Of a DNA stretch of 64,000 nt, positions 1-11,497 are shown piece by piece. This DNA comes from Hydnum rufescens UP504 (taxonomy: Eukaryota; Basidiomycota; Agaricomycetes; Cantharellales; Hydnaceae). The notes under the pieces are model-generated. The model was not told where the DNA came from. It did no database searches and saw only the letters and a program-made list of their open reading frames with translations. Each line of letters opens with the position of its first letter. Positions within the stretch are counted from its first letter, which is position 1. The position numbers and the translations under genes were made by a program. The stretch covers positions 225,569-289,568 of the forward strand of contig MU128952.1 of the NCBI GenBank assembly GCA_014904985.1. The letters run 5' to 3'.

Positions 1-1659
1 TCTCTGGGGTTGAAAAAGGTTTTGAGTCCTGAATGCCATCAAAATGAGGCAGTTCCGGTCTCGTGTCCTCCTCGGACTCTTCTCCGGCTGGTGTCACAAG
101 TGGAGGGGGATTATTGGCTTCGGGAGGAGGGACAATTGTTGCGGACGATTTTGATGGGAGCCAGACTTTTGCCGCCAATGGAGAGTCCGGGATATCGTGA
201 CTAACTGTCTGAAAATCGAACGCGTCTGATTGGGTAACAGGACGCGTCGAACGGGGAGAAGAGCCACCTTGGAGAGGTCCCGGTAATCGAACTACAACGG
301 CCTTGTCTCCACCGTCGCCGGGCACCTCAGAACGATCCGTCCGAGGAGCGAGTGCCAGTCCCAGTGCATGATCAAGAAGCGTAGCTCGTGTACGTGAAAG
401 GGGTGCCTTTGCTGGTAACTGCACTCGGAGTTCAGATCAATCCGGCCATAGACATCTTTGCCTTAGAATGATGACCAAGCAGTGACGTATCCAGCGGCTT
501 GGTCCATGGTCGTTCGGCTTTCGCGAGTCGTGGAAGCTGGGGTTTTGGGCCAATCGAGCTTTGGGCAGGAGTCAATGGTGATATATCAGAAGCGACGGAG
601 AGCGAGGCTGGCGGACGAGCCTCTCCCCTAGTAAATGGGTCTCGACCGTGTAACCCACCCCGAGCACCTCCACCCCTCTTACCACGAAGATTGACTCGGT
701 CCTTGAAGTCGTACTCGATCGGGTTGATCCAACTCTTCATAGCCATCATGGGACCATGATCGATCACCGTTAGTTGCCGGTACCGCAGGCGACGACGTGT
801 TCCCCGAGTTGCTCATCACATCCTTACTCAGGGGGTGCGAGACGGAGCCTCCGGTCGGAGGGGCGAAATTACTTCTCCCCCGGCCTCGTCCCAGAATCGA
901 CCCGTCTGGGCGACTCGTCCCTCTTCCCTTTCCTTGCCATCGGCCACGCCACCACCCGCTCATGCTACGCAAGTCCTTATCCATCAGACGCTCATCATGG
1001 CTCCAAAATGCACCGACGCGAGGAACATAAGAAGGGTCGGAGGACAAACGGTCAAGATAGACCTGTCGAGGATTTGGTTTTGGGGGTCGTGGCGCAGACA
1101 CAGGTTTCGCATTCCCATCCGCATCTTTTTCATCGACGTGTGAGACTTTCTTTCCTTTGCGCTTTGAAGCCCTGGTTTTGGGTTCCACAACCTCCTCTGG
1201 GGAAGGAAGCATCGATGAGGCATTATCAGCGTGTGATGCAAGGTCTTCGAAATTCATGAATAGGGAGATTGACTAGATCCATTGCCTGCACCTTGTTCAG
1301 CAGTGACCATTTCTGACCAATTGGTCGAAGTGTCGAAGAATGGCTTGTGACCATTGGGTTGTGGAAAAATAGCAGGTGGTGAAGGTGCTGAGGATCGAAT
1401 TGAGCGTGACTTCTGCGGGGCAGCATCAGAGGCCCTGTGTGTGACATCCTCGTCGTCTTCCGAATGGGCAGCAGAGTCTGTACTGACACTGGAGAAGTCA
1501 GAGTCAGATAGGGCTTCTCGCTCAACCTCCTCGTCACTAAGTTCGTCTCTCCCTCTGCCGCGGCGTCTGACGAGTCGCTTGGCTCTTGACGAAGGGTGCC
1601 TAATACTGTGTGGTTTGTTTGCATTGCTTTGCGATGACGATGAGACGAGAGCAGGCATA
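1..1659 (-). CDS. Btz/CASC3 (MLN51)-like exon-junction-complex protein, 3' part outside the window
   Basis: The family (Barentsz/MLN51/CASC3) clamps eIF4AIII on spliced mRNA. Key evidence is the SELOR-type segment at about 1,010-1,120: DPSYVPRVGAFWSHDERLMD followed by WWRGRWQGKGRG, matching the family pattern of a Y(V/I)PR-G-F-x-HD box and basic W/G/R-rich stretch. The N-terminal part (from ATG at 1,659) is Ser/Asp/Glu rich with DELSDEEVERE, usual for this family. An intron at 628-682 has a GTAAGA donor and joins the exon carrying GEARPPASLSVASD. A second intron around 413-476 leads into a frame that stays open from about 413 to base 1, so the protein continues beyond the window. The joint near 1,255-1,330 is unresolved: an in-frame stop and a possible TAG acceptor lie there, but I find no convincing donor. 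The tail is low-complexity Pro/Ser rich. Confidence 0.72.
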
Positions 1660-1876
1660 TGTGTCCCTAGAGTTGCAGCAATAGTTTTAGCATGAGAAAA
1701 CCTCTGTGGCGAACAGTAAAGGCGCACGCGGGCAAAAAGAATCGTGGGCGTCGCCGGATGTGCGTGAATGAGATCTTTACTGGGTACTAATGGCTAGAGA
1801 AAGGCTTTAAAACAAGGTGCGAAGATGGTCGTTCTTAGTCACGGAAAACCCCGTCCGCCCCTGAACCTTGCCGCAC

Positions 1877-3315
1877 ATGAATCCTTTTGACCCGTCAAGT
1901 TTTAACCATCGAACTGAGAAGTTGACGACCGGGCACACCTACCATTTTGTTGACCAGCTACCTCCCGGCTATAACAGGAACACGCCCACTCTGTTACTCC
2001 TGCATGGTTTAATCCTTCTCTTCATGTCGAATGCAATTTGTTTATTTACATCTTTATACTGTAGGTTTCCGGATTCATGGTACCCTGCCTTACAGTATTC
2101 TTCGTATTTCACATGGATTCTAACCCGCTTGTAAGGTACGGATGGCGGTACCAAATTGGACCATGGGCACGACGAGGTAACCAGTCAGATTATCCACATT
2201 TCCAGTATGCCGCCAATATATTTGAATGCTGCAGGATGGCGCATAATCGTTCCTGATTGTCTTGGTTACGGAGGAACCGATAAGCCCTCTGAGCTTTCAG
2301 CATACACCATTGGCTCGGTGTGTTGCGACCTTGCAGCTCTACTTGACCACACGGGCGTGGATAGGGTTATCGTTATTGGTCACGACTGGGGTGCAGAAAT
2401 TGCCTGGAGGCTATGCCTATACTATCCTCTGCGTGTCAGCATGGTGGCATGGTACGAATATTTGTGAAATTGCGCTTGGCTGTTTGAATATGGTTGCCAA
2501 TATTTTACTCGTCAGTCTCTCTATTCCCTTTTTCCCTCCTGCTCGTTCTTTCGTTACCCTGGAAGCCTCGGTGAAGAAAGCGCCAGAATTTGCGTATCAG
2601 GTGTATTTTGCCGACGAAGCTTCTACCAAGGAAATCGAGAATAATGTGAGTCGTGCAGAGAATATCCGTGAAGAAGTTAACGCCTTCGTATAATAGCTGG
2701 ACTTCTTTCTGAACCTAATTCTTTATTCTGGGGCGGAAGTCACCCGTTGGGCGTACCCGAGTGTGATGCGCGAGTTAATCCGGGGCAAGACCAAACTTTC
2801 GGTATCGCAAGATTTGACTTCTCCAAAGGCCGGTTTCTTGTCCCCCGCATTTTGAAGTGCCGGTGATGGGTATTCATCGCTTGATCTGGCGTGTATGTTT
2901 GGTTGTAGGAGTTCGAGTTCTATCTCCAAGCGTTCAGAAACTCCCTAGCTGGACCTCTATCGTACTACAAGACCAAGAGGCTCCGATTTGATGAAGAGAA
3001 AGGTAACGGTCCTCGATATTCACCCTAGTGTTTATCGTGACTGAATCTCTTTCGGGGAACCAAACTTTAGAAGCGAATTTACCCTCCGCACTTCCTGCTT
3101 CGCTTCCTGCATTATTCGTGCGTGGCACCATGGATCCTACTTCCCAACTTCGACATGCCATTCGGTCGAAGGATTTTGTTCCCTCTCTGAAAATAACAAC
3201 TCTCGCTGGAGCTGGACATTGGCTTATGGTGCAACGAAAAGATGAAGTGACTACGTTGATTGCTGATTGGATTGAAACTACTTTACATACAGGAAGGTCG
3301 CAAGCCAAATTGTAG
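1877..3315 (+). CDS. Soluble epoxide hydrolase, alpha/beta-hydrolase fold
   Basis: Predicted to open epoxides with water through an Asp-Asp-His triad. The pieces assemble over at least six short introns into a standard order: LLLLHG / FPDSW (oxyanion box HGFPxSW), YGWRYQIGPWARRG, WRIIVPDCLGYGGTDKP, then the nucleophile elbow VIVIGHDWGAEIAW (Asp nucleophile). Cap segments follow: CLSIPFFPP, LDFFLNLILYSGAEVTRW and FRNSLAGPLSYYKTKRLRF, whose tyrosines are the expected proton donors. The C-terminal part gives ALFVRGTMDPTS (acid Asp) and LAGAGHWLMVQR (His). Stop at 3,313-3,315. No signal peptide, so probably cytosolic. ATG at 1,877 is preferred because the protein starts in the usual place relative to the HG box. 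The first intron (about 2,006-2,066) does not offer a GT donor in the phase needed to join HG to FPDSW. Confidence 0.88.
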
Positions 3316-3665
3316 GATTATTTGTTGTAATTTACTATACTATACTGTCTTTGTCACGTGATGCTGGTTTTTCTTGCCCGTAACCACACTCATTCCATAT
3401 GCAGAATTGTTGTACGAAACAGAAGTCCCAGTCTTCAGCCCGGACGATACATACACTCTTAGGGCCTCGTTCTTCCCCAGATCATCCAAACTTTCAAAGC
3501 GTCTTAAATCGCACGAGTCTGCGGGATTTAACCCCCCTCAGATCCTACTCTTTGTACGCATGGATAAATAACAGCAGTATTGAGAATTTCTGCGGTGCGT
3601 CACGGAAAGTGAATGCTTTACGAGGTGCTATTTCATATCTATGGTCCAAATTCGCAGTCCAATTT

Positions 3666-6600
3666 AACCCGCTGCAGACACGCATTTTGTATCCCCCAGA
3701 CGCCCCGGTATCCTGTCTCGTACAATTGACCCTTCTCCTTCTCGATCTAACTCCTCTTTTCGTGCCATTCCCCGGGCACAAGCTCGCCATGACCCGACGT
3801 CTCGCGCGAGAACTATCGCCTCGAGCTCTACAAAATCCCCTCAACCGAAGCCCGATTCTGCGGCAGCGGGACAAAAGGACCGGCGCAATCCCTCTCGCAA
3901 GCCTCGTACTGTTAAACAAGCCGTCTCTACATTTCGCCATTTTCGATATCATCCAGAGACGAGCGATAAAAAGCTTCAGGAGGTATTCCACGATGTCATC
4001 GGCGTTGGAGCTTTGTCATTTCTCAAGACAGCAGATATTATCCACTGTGCAGAATCGATGGATGGTATAAAAGCCCCCGAGAACTTGCGAGGACGAGATG
4101 AGGCGCTCCGAGCAAAGCAGGTGGCAGAATCTCTTCAGCCCGTCCTAGACGTCTTGCGTCTCCGCGTGGAAACTGATCCTGATGCTGTAACACGGATAAA
4201 ATGTCTCGAACTTCATCACCAGGCGCTCAGCGGGGACCTCGAAGAACTCAGCCGCTCTGTCAGAGCGGTCCTCCGTTCCGCCACTGGAGAGAATAAAGAC
4301 AATCGTGCCATCATCCCCAAGCATATCTTTAGAACAGTAACCCAGGCCATCTTGGCCCATGGACGCGCAGGATCCCCGAGAGAGGCCCTCAATTGTATTC
4401 TCTTTTCATGGGTTGCAATGCGACCTCATATCTTCTCAGAGAGACGAGGGGACATGGCGGGCCCAATGGTTTATTTGGGAGACGTTATTCGTACCCAACT
4501 GTTCGACGTTCTGGTTAACATTCGCGATCCTGCTCAATGGTATCTGGATCGACAGGCTGAATATAACCCAGTCACACTTAGAGTAATGGGTCACTTGCTC
4601 ATCAAGTGTTTCCATGATCGATCGCTTCCGTTCAAAGCGCTGGAAGTGTATGAAGCAATAGAGAGCCTTGGGATTGAATCCCCTCCAAGTATCCTTGCCC
4701 TCCTTCTGCGCACCCTCACCAATTGCCGCGCATTCGATCAGGCCCGGCCTATTTATGCCCAGTTTCGAAAGTTGATGGCCGAGGATATCAAAACTCCTTT
4801 TTTCCTCAATACCAGTATGCGCTACTTCGCTCATAAAGGAGATCACGCTAGCGTCCACGACATAAACGAGCTAATCATAGAGAACAATATACCCTCGACC
4901 AGCGATCATAAAACCTGGATGATGTACGTTCATGCCGTCAACGGCAATCTCGACCGCGTCAAGGAATTATTCGAAGAGTACTTCCCCCCAAAAGGCCGTT
5001 TAAGGCCTCGTATAGCCCATTACGAGACGATCATTCATGCGCATGCGGTTGCCGGAACTTGGATGGAACTGATCGATGGCTCAATGCACTCAGTCAGGAC
5101 GGACATGCCCCCAATACCAAGATTTTCAACGATGTCATCCGCTGTTTCGCACGTAGGGATGAGATTGACTCTATCGGCAGTATAATGCAGCACATGATGT
5201 CCTTGGGCATTCAACCAAACGCGGTGACCTATACTACTCTCATCCACGTTTACGGCGGTCGTCGCGATCCTGTTAATGCCGAACGCGTGTTCAAGCATGC
5301 GATGGATAACGGCGTTCTTCCGAACCAAGAAATGGCTTTAGCGTTGATGCAGGCGCATGCAAACTCCAGTTCCTGGAGAGGTGTTATACGAATATTCGAT
5401 CATCTTCGATTGACACGGCCTCGCAGCCTGTGGCTCAACATCGAGGTCTACAATATCCTACTCAGGGCATACGTTCTCATCGGTGCACCCTTCTCCACCG
5501 TGCTATCGCTCTTAAGGAACCTCGAGTCTTCAGGGGTCGTTCCGAATGAAGGCACTTATTTGCTTGTGATCCAGTCCGCCTGCGATGCAAGAAAAATGGA
5601 TATCGGTCAGGGGCTATTGGCTGAAATGGGGACGATCAAGGAGCGTAGAGCTGCCCTCCGTTCTGCAGAAAGTTTCGCATTGACAATGCTTATGGGAGCG
5701 TATCTCCGCGTTGGTGACAAGGAGAGCGCGCAATACATGTATGAGCAGATGGAGGAGCGTAATATCTTGCCCAATTCGGTGACGTTTGGCATCATCGTTC
5801 GTGCCTACGGAAACGAGGGCACCGATGAAGGGATTCGCCTTGCAGAAGACTTCCTCGCGTCGCTTGTTGGGCCCGAGGCCAAGGAAAAGGGTTGGATGGT
5901 GGACCCACGGGGCACCACCCGTGCCCTGGAGGACGTTTTTACTCCAATCATGGTCGCGCATGGGCACCGATTGAATTATGCCCAAGTCGAGCACCATTTC
6001 AACACACTGACTCAAATGGCAAGTAGCCCCCTTAATATCGCCTCGCTGAACCCCCTGCTTCATGCGTACAGTCGCGTTGGAGATATTCAAGGCGTCCAGG
6101 AGGTCTGGGACCAAATATTCGAAGGCGCACTCTCTATCACCCGAGCTCGTCCAATCCCCGATCCCAAAACCCAAGCCGTAAAGCCTACGGCCGATGATAA
6201 AGACTCGAGAGAACAGGGCCCTACAGAGGATCCCAACACCCTCCGTCCATTGAGTCTGACCAGTCGAACGAGGTCCAGGAAATTGATGATAGCGCCGCCC
6301 GGAATCCATCGGGCGCCCCAAGCGAAGAGAAGCCTTCCGATGAGTCCGAGACCATGCTCGATACCCTTTCAGAACAATCCCGACGATCCAATATACTCTG
6401 CATCCCCCTCTCCACGTACATTAACGCCTTATCCGCTGCCGGGAGGCACACGGAGATCGCCCAAGTTTGGTCTAAAGTCAGAAGTCACGGTTTCGGTTTC
6501 GATGCACATAACTGGAACCACCTGGCGGTGGCGCTCGTTCGAGCCGGGGAACCGGAACGCGCATTCGAGGTGCTCGAGAAGGTCATCTTACCTTACAAGG

Positions 6601-7205
6601 AATATACAGCGAATGCCATGACAGCGAGGGCTCCCGTGCCTTCGAATCTGTTCAGTTTTATCAATATGGGCGACGAGCGGATGCCCCTAGATCCGGTGCA
6701 TCCTGAATCTGACACGGATCCCAGTGAACGAATCACACAGCACGCGGAAGATATTGGGGTCGGGCGAGCCAATCCGGTTCTTCGACGGGGCGATGCTATG
6801 ATAGCGACGGAGCGGTTCGCATCTGGCCGCTTCAGTCTGGAGCGACGGGACGAGTCTGGAAGGGTGATCGTTGGTGAGGACGACGACCTTGCTGCCCCTC
6901 TGCATTTGTTCCACCAGCAATCGCCGGCATGGAACATGTGGAGACCGCACCGCCTCACTCTCCACATCCTTGATACAACGTTACGACGGCTCTCCGCAGG
7001 ACGGATGATACGCCCTGCGACAAACGCGGATGACGCACAGATCCCCCCTGAAGCGGACGGTGTTGGTGTTGATCAAGCATTGGAGATGTTTGAGAGAATT
7101 AATGATAATTACCCGAGGGCGGTAGATGCGGTGCGTCAGATACGAAAGAAGCTTCGCCGCGACGAAGAAAGGGGTGTTGAATACAAGGGATATCGCAGTG
7201 GATGA
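3666..7205 (+). CDS. Pentatricopeptide-repeat (PPR) protein, probably mitochondrial
   Basis: Long, apparently intron-poor gene with many ~35-residue helical hairpins typical of PPR proteins, for example NTKIFNDVIRCFARRDEID, NAVTYTTLIHVYGGRRDP, NSVTFGIIVRAYGNEG and LSTYINALSAAGRHTEIAQV. Fungal PPR proteins usually act on mitochondrial RNAs, and the Arg/Ser-rich start (RAQARHDPTSRARTIASS) fits a transit peptide. The start is unresolved: the frame is open from about 3,666, but its first in-frame ATG is at 4,058, so an upstream exon is likely. The reading frame changes by one base at about 5,060 (inside a PPR motif, GTW / DGTDRWLNAL) and again at about 6,235. Neither place has usable splice signals, so these look like single-base losses (assembly error or real lesions). 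A charged linker lies at about 6,250-6,360 and the last helical part ends at 7,205. Confidence 0.82.
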
Positions 7206-7467
7206 TGGGCCAAACGTGTTTGTAATACGACAATGTATGGACTCGTGCATCTAGTCAGCGGCAGAAAGCGAGCGATAACAAAGCATGAAAGCTGGTGGGG
7301 AAGAAGTGAAGCGATTTACAGGGAGAAAGCAGGAGAAAGCAAGGAAATTGACTACACTATGAGCTACATGCACTATCATGCAAAGGACGAGACAAGTATC
7401 GGTACTTGTGAAAGCAAATAAATGATGAGTGTAAAATCATATGGGGGTGCAACAGATGCACAACGCA

Positions 7468-9442
7468 TTAGTCGTCATCGTCTCCATCATAATTACCAAT
7501 CTCATATGTTACAAGCCTTCGACTGTCAGTAGTCTTTGGCACGCGACTTTCCCTAGATTGCCGACTTCTCTGCGGGCCGGCAGAATATATGGCTCGATAA
7601 GACAATGGAGATATAGGAGAATTGAATCAGTACATACTGTTGGCAGTTTCTGCCCTTGTCTTCCAAAGGTCGTGGATAAGGGCGTAGGATCTATAGAAGG
7701 AAGTAGGACCTTGGCAGGCCGAAAGACGCGGACTTGATTGAAATTACTATACCTGGAACTCCAGGAAATCGCTTTGGGGGATATACATTGAATGGTTCAG
7801 TCCACGCTTCAGCCAGAACAGGTGCCGCGTCTTGGGACGAGATCGTTTGGGTGCCAGCACCTCTAACATCAACTGGGAGGTCAAGATCGACCCGGCGAAT
7901 GCATAGACAAGAACATACGCAGCAATGGTCATCAGATTAATCTTCAATCGAAATTGACCTTGTGAACGGGATATAGAGGGTTAACGAAAGTTGGCACATC
8001 GTAGGGAAGCAAGGTTGTTTACCTTCCGTCCGAATAGAGAGATCCTGAAAGACGAAAAAAATCCCCGGGCGATCTTGGTCGTCAAGCAGTCGGGCGGCAC
8101 TGGCATGGATTGGTCCGAGTAGGTTGTGCACCTCGACAGGGCGGTTCGATAGGGAGTTGAACGATGTGTGGATACCTTCTAAAGACGATAGCTGCTTCGC
8201 TGAACCTGTAGAAAGGGCCTGTTCTAGAAAGGTGTAATTTATCAGAATGACATGGGAATGGGGATAAAAAGAGAGGATTACTCGGAGAGGTAACAGTATT
8301 CATTTCTGGAGGGTAATGAGCGGTGCTAGAGGAGACGATCTGGTAGGAGTGAGAATGATGAGGGGAAGTGGGTGACATTGGAACATTGCGGGAATGGGAG
8401 GTGCTGGAATTGGTATAAAATTGTGGAGATCCGTATTCAGTCGTGGGTGATTGTTCATAAAATCGTCGATCGCGGTCTGTCATGTGTGTAGGGGCGGTAT
8501 GTGGCAACTGGGGAGCGGTGGACTCATGATCCGGGACGTAACTAGGCATTCGTTGATTAGGATCCCAATAGGGAGGCCACGGTTCCCCAATTGGCCGAGG
8601 ATCCAGAGCAGAAAGAGCGGATGGGGGGGAGACGTATATACAGCAGTAGGTGATGAATATGTAGTGGCGGGAGACACGGTTGCCTGAGGGCAGGGTGTTG
8701 AAGGGTCAGGTTGGGAGGACTGGCGAAGCACAAAACTCACATCCGAAAACGAGTCATAGGGAGCAGATGATGAAGAGGATGGGGAAGAAGAGTAAACACT
8801 GGGCGGAGATAGAAAAACAGATGGATTGTCGTCACTGGAATCTCCAGCAGAACTTGGTTTGCGTCTCCGACGGGCATAGAGCCAGGAGAAGGGAAGGACG
8901 GGTCGAATATTATCGTCTTGTTTTCGGTTCCCCTTGCATCCCATAGCTCGACCATTGCGACAAAAAAGGTAACGTCAACGTCGCTGGATAGACGCTAAAA
9001 GATTAGAGGCTCAGATGTCCCGAAGAATCGAGCTTACTCCGGATGGACGGGAGTGTTGTCGCGCCGCCTATATACCGTCATCTTTGCGATAGCCGCGGGT
9101 GCCAGGGGTCGCCGGTCCTGTGGAGGATGGATGAATGGGCGACATACGACAAGTCTGGGATCAGGACACGACCTTGGTGCCAAAACCGCATCTGGGAGCA
9201 CCGTTAGACGCATGGGAGGAGCATGAGTGAGTAGAAGCTCACGTGCGAGCACGGAGAGGGCTTTGGACAATCTCCAGAGAATAAACACTAGCAAGGAAGA
9301 TCAGACAGGGCGACACAGCCAGGATGGGGCTGGTCGAAGACAATGCGCACTGGTCCTTGTCATTTCTGCCCCAGACATAGGGAGTGAGCGGCGTGGGCGA
9401 GAGCCAAGGAGGCGTCTGAGAAGAGGGAGAATGTTTCCTCAT
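7468..9442 (-). CDS. Velvet-domain developmental regulator with long insertion (VelB-type architecture)
   Basis: Velvet proteins are nuclear DNA-binding regulators of development and secondary metabolism. Spliced by eye, the N-terminal half reads DKDHVYSLEIVQSPLRAR + TCGFGTK + DRRPLAPAAIAKM, the diagnostic RARxCGFGxKDRRPLxPP block. Then comes DDVDVTFFVAMVELWDARGT. A Ser/Pro-rich insertion of roughly 200 residues follows (about 8,200-8,870). The domain resumes with HNLLGPIHASAARL, GIFFVFQDLSIRTEG + QFRLKINLMTI and TEPFNVYPPKRFPGVP, then DPTPLSTTFGRQGQKLPT, and ends in an acidic tail YEIGNYDGDDDD with stop at 7,468-7,470. A split velvet domain is characteristic of VelB. At least nine introns; the last two are a GTATAG and a GTATGT donor. 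Frame slips by one base near 8,858 and at a seven-G run (8,623-8,629) inside the insertion. The ATG at 9,442 is chosen because MRKHSPSSQ leads directly into the domain. Confidence 0.85.
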
Positions 9443-9698
9443 TAGAAAATAACAGTCTGTAGGAAAGCTGGGCACTGGGGCAAAGGAGGAGAACAGCCAT
9501 TATTTAAGTAAGAAGGGACTCCTAATCGCAGGCCAGATTTGTTGTGGGAGGATCAAATAAGATTCGTGGAATTAGGCTGTCACCAGATCCGCGCATTGGT
9601 GGAGGACGTGCCGGACAGTGACCTGGATCTCCTCCTCATCCCGGAGGGGAAATTAACACATTTGTATCAGTAACTGCCACTCACTTCCATCCGCCACA

Positions 9699-11288
9699 AT
9701 GGACCACAACGCAAAGTCACAGCTCGCAGAGCTCATCAGCCACCCAGAGCTCAACAACAAATCGTACGAAAGAGGTGCTTGACGCAGCTACTGCACTGAC
9801 TAACGCTTTGTGAACAGCTGTGCCGACTGTGGCGCCCTCAATCCTCAATGGTGTTCCCTCACTCATGCCATCTTTCTCTGTCTGTCGTGTGCAGGTGAGC
9901 CGCGTGTCTCTCATCACACCCTTGTTCTCATCTCGTGACGATCTCGCAATGCTCCCCAACAAGGCGTGCACAGGGGCTTTGGGGTGCATATCAGGTAGGG
10001 GGGTTGTGTGGGAAAATACGAGCAAAAATAACATGACACCCTGATCACCGATTGAATTTCCCAACATGGTAATGGCCTCTGAAGTTTTGTCCGTAGCATC
10101 ACAATGGACGCTTTCAGTGAGGAACAGCTCCGTCGCATGAAGGTACATGACCCCTTCCCATTAATTTTCTGTCTCATATTCGCCCCTCACCGCTATTCAT
10201 TTCCGTCCCTACAGCTCGGAGGAAATGCTCCTTTTCTCGAATTTCTACAATCCTATGTACCGGCCGATGCTGGTGGATACTTACCCAGTCTGAGCATGCA
10301 CAGCAAATACCATTGCTGGGCTGCCGCACAGCATCGGGACAAGGTAGTGCAGTATGCACTTCCTTCCCGGTGTATGTGGCCTACTAATATTGGCTTGTTA
10401 GCTCACTGCGACACTAGAAGGTCGCCCTTGGAGTCCTTCCTTACCTCCGCCGGAGTCCCAGGACGGGCCAGACTCCTTTCAAAATCTCCGCAAATCGCGC
10501 TCGACCAGCCGAAGTCTTCCCCAGTCGGACTCAGATCGTTCTTCATCTCCGTATACAGACCACCAGAAAACAGCAAATGAGGCCTATTTCACCTCACTCG
10601 GAGCCGTATGCCGCCTTTTTGGGCCCATTTATTGTCCTATTTCCCTTCTTTGATACCCATTTCATAGGCAAACGCTGCGCGACCCACGGACCTTCCCCCG
10701 TCCCAAGGTGGCCGTTATGCTGGATTCGGAAACACACTGACTGTCTCCTCCCCCTCGACAAACCCATCCTTTGGCCTCTCCTCTGCCGCTGCACCCACTC
10801 TCGCCGATATACAGGCAGATCCCCTGGGTGCCTTGGGAAAGGGGTGGTCGCTTTTCTCCTCCGCGGTCATTGGAGCCACAAAAGTCGTTAACGAGAATGT
10901 GATCCAGCCCAGCGTAGAGAAAGTCTCGGACCCTAATTTCCGGAGTGGTATCGTGCAGACTGTGAACAATACAGCCAAGTCCGCGAACGATTGGAGCAAG
11001 ACACAGCTCGGGGTCGACGTTGGTGAGCTTTTGGGCAACACTTCATCATCCTCTAGTCGAGGGAGATATGCGGCTCTCGATGCCCACGACGCCAATCAAT
11101 ATGAGGCGGATAGAGACACGGGCCTATACGCCGACGCTGGGAATGATGAGTTATCTTCTGCTAATCTCAACGAGCCGCCGGCCCGAGGTACATGGTTATC
11201 TTCAACTGTCACCCAATCATCCAAATCCGCTCCGGCTATCCCTACTAAGAAGGACGAATGGCAGGATGATGAATGGAATGATTTCTGA
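9699..11288 (+). CDS. GCS1: ArfGAP1/Gcs1-type ARF GTPase-activating protein
   Basis: Stimulates GTP hydrolysis on ARF1 during COPI coat recycling at the Golgi. Starts MDHNAKSQLAELISHPELNN, then after an intron CADCGALNPQWCSLTHAIF and LCLSCAG, giving the zinc finger C-x2-C-x16-C-x2-C. The catalytic segment VHRGFGVHIS + FVRSITMDAFSEEQLRRMK includes the arginine finger. It continues with LGGNAPFLEFLQSYVPAD and KYHCWAAAQHRDK + LTATLEGRPW. The C-terminal half is disordered with an ALPS-like amphipathic stretch (GWSLFSSAVIGATKVVNENV, about 10,836-10,900) that would sense membrane curvature. It ends with DEWQDDEWNDF, like the Trp/acidic tail with which ArfGAP1 contacts coatomer. At least six introns, all with usable GT/AG ends. 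No frame problems seen. Confidence 0.93.
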
Positions 11289-11497
11289 TGTCACGTTCGT
11301 GGTAAATACAGATGGGCAAGATCTCGCCTATGTAGAGTGGGGCCCCAAGTAATGTTTCATATCACAGGGGAATATCCTGGGACTATAATATTATTTATTG
11401 GGATTTTCGTCCCTTCAAGTGTTTCCATAGTCGTTGATATCTCGTTAATCGTGTGGCTGAGCCGGGAATTACGTCAACTTCACTCCTGCTTAACGCC

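Noticed and set aside
432..1259. Several open frames on the plus strand and in other frames across the Btz-like gene
   Set aside because: They overlap the minus-strand exons that carry the SELOR-type motif, have no motifs of their own and do not join through introns.
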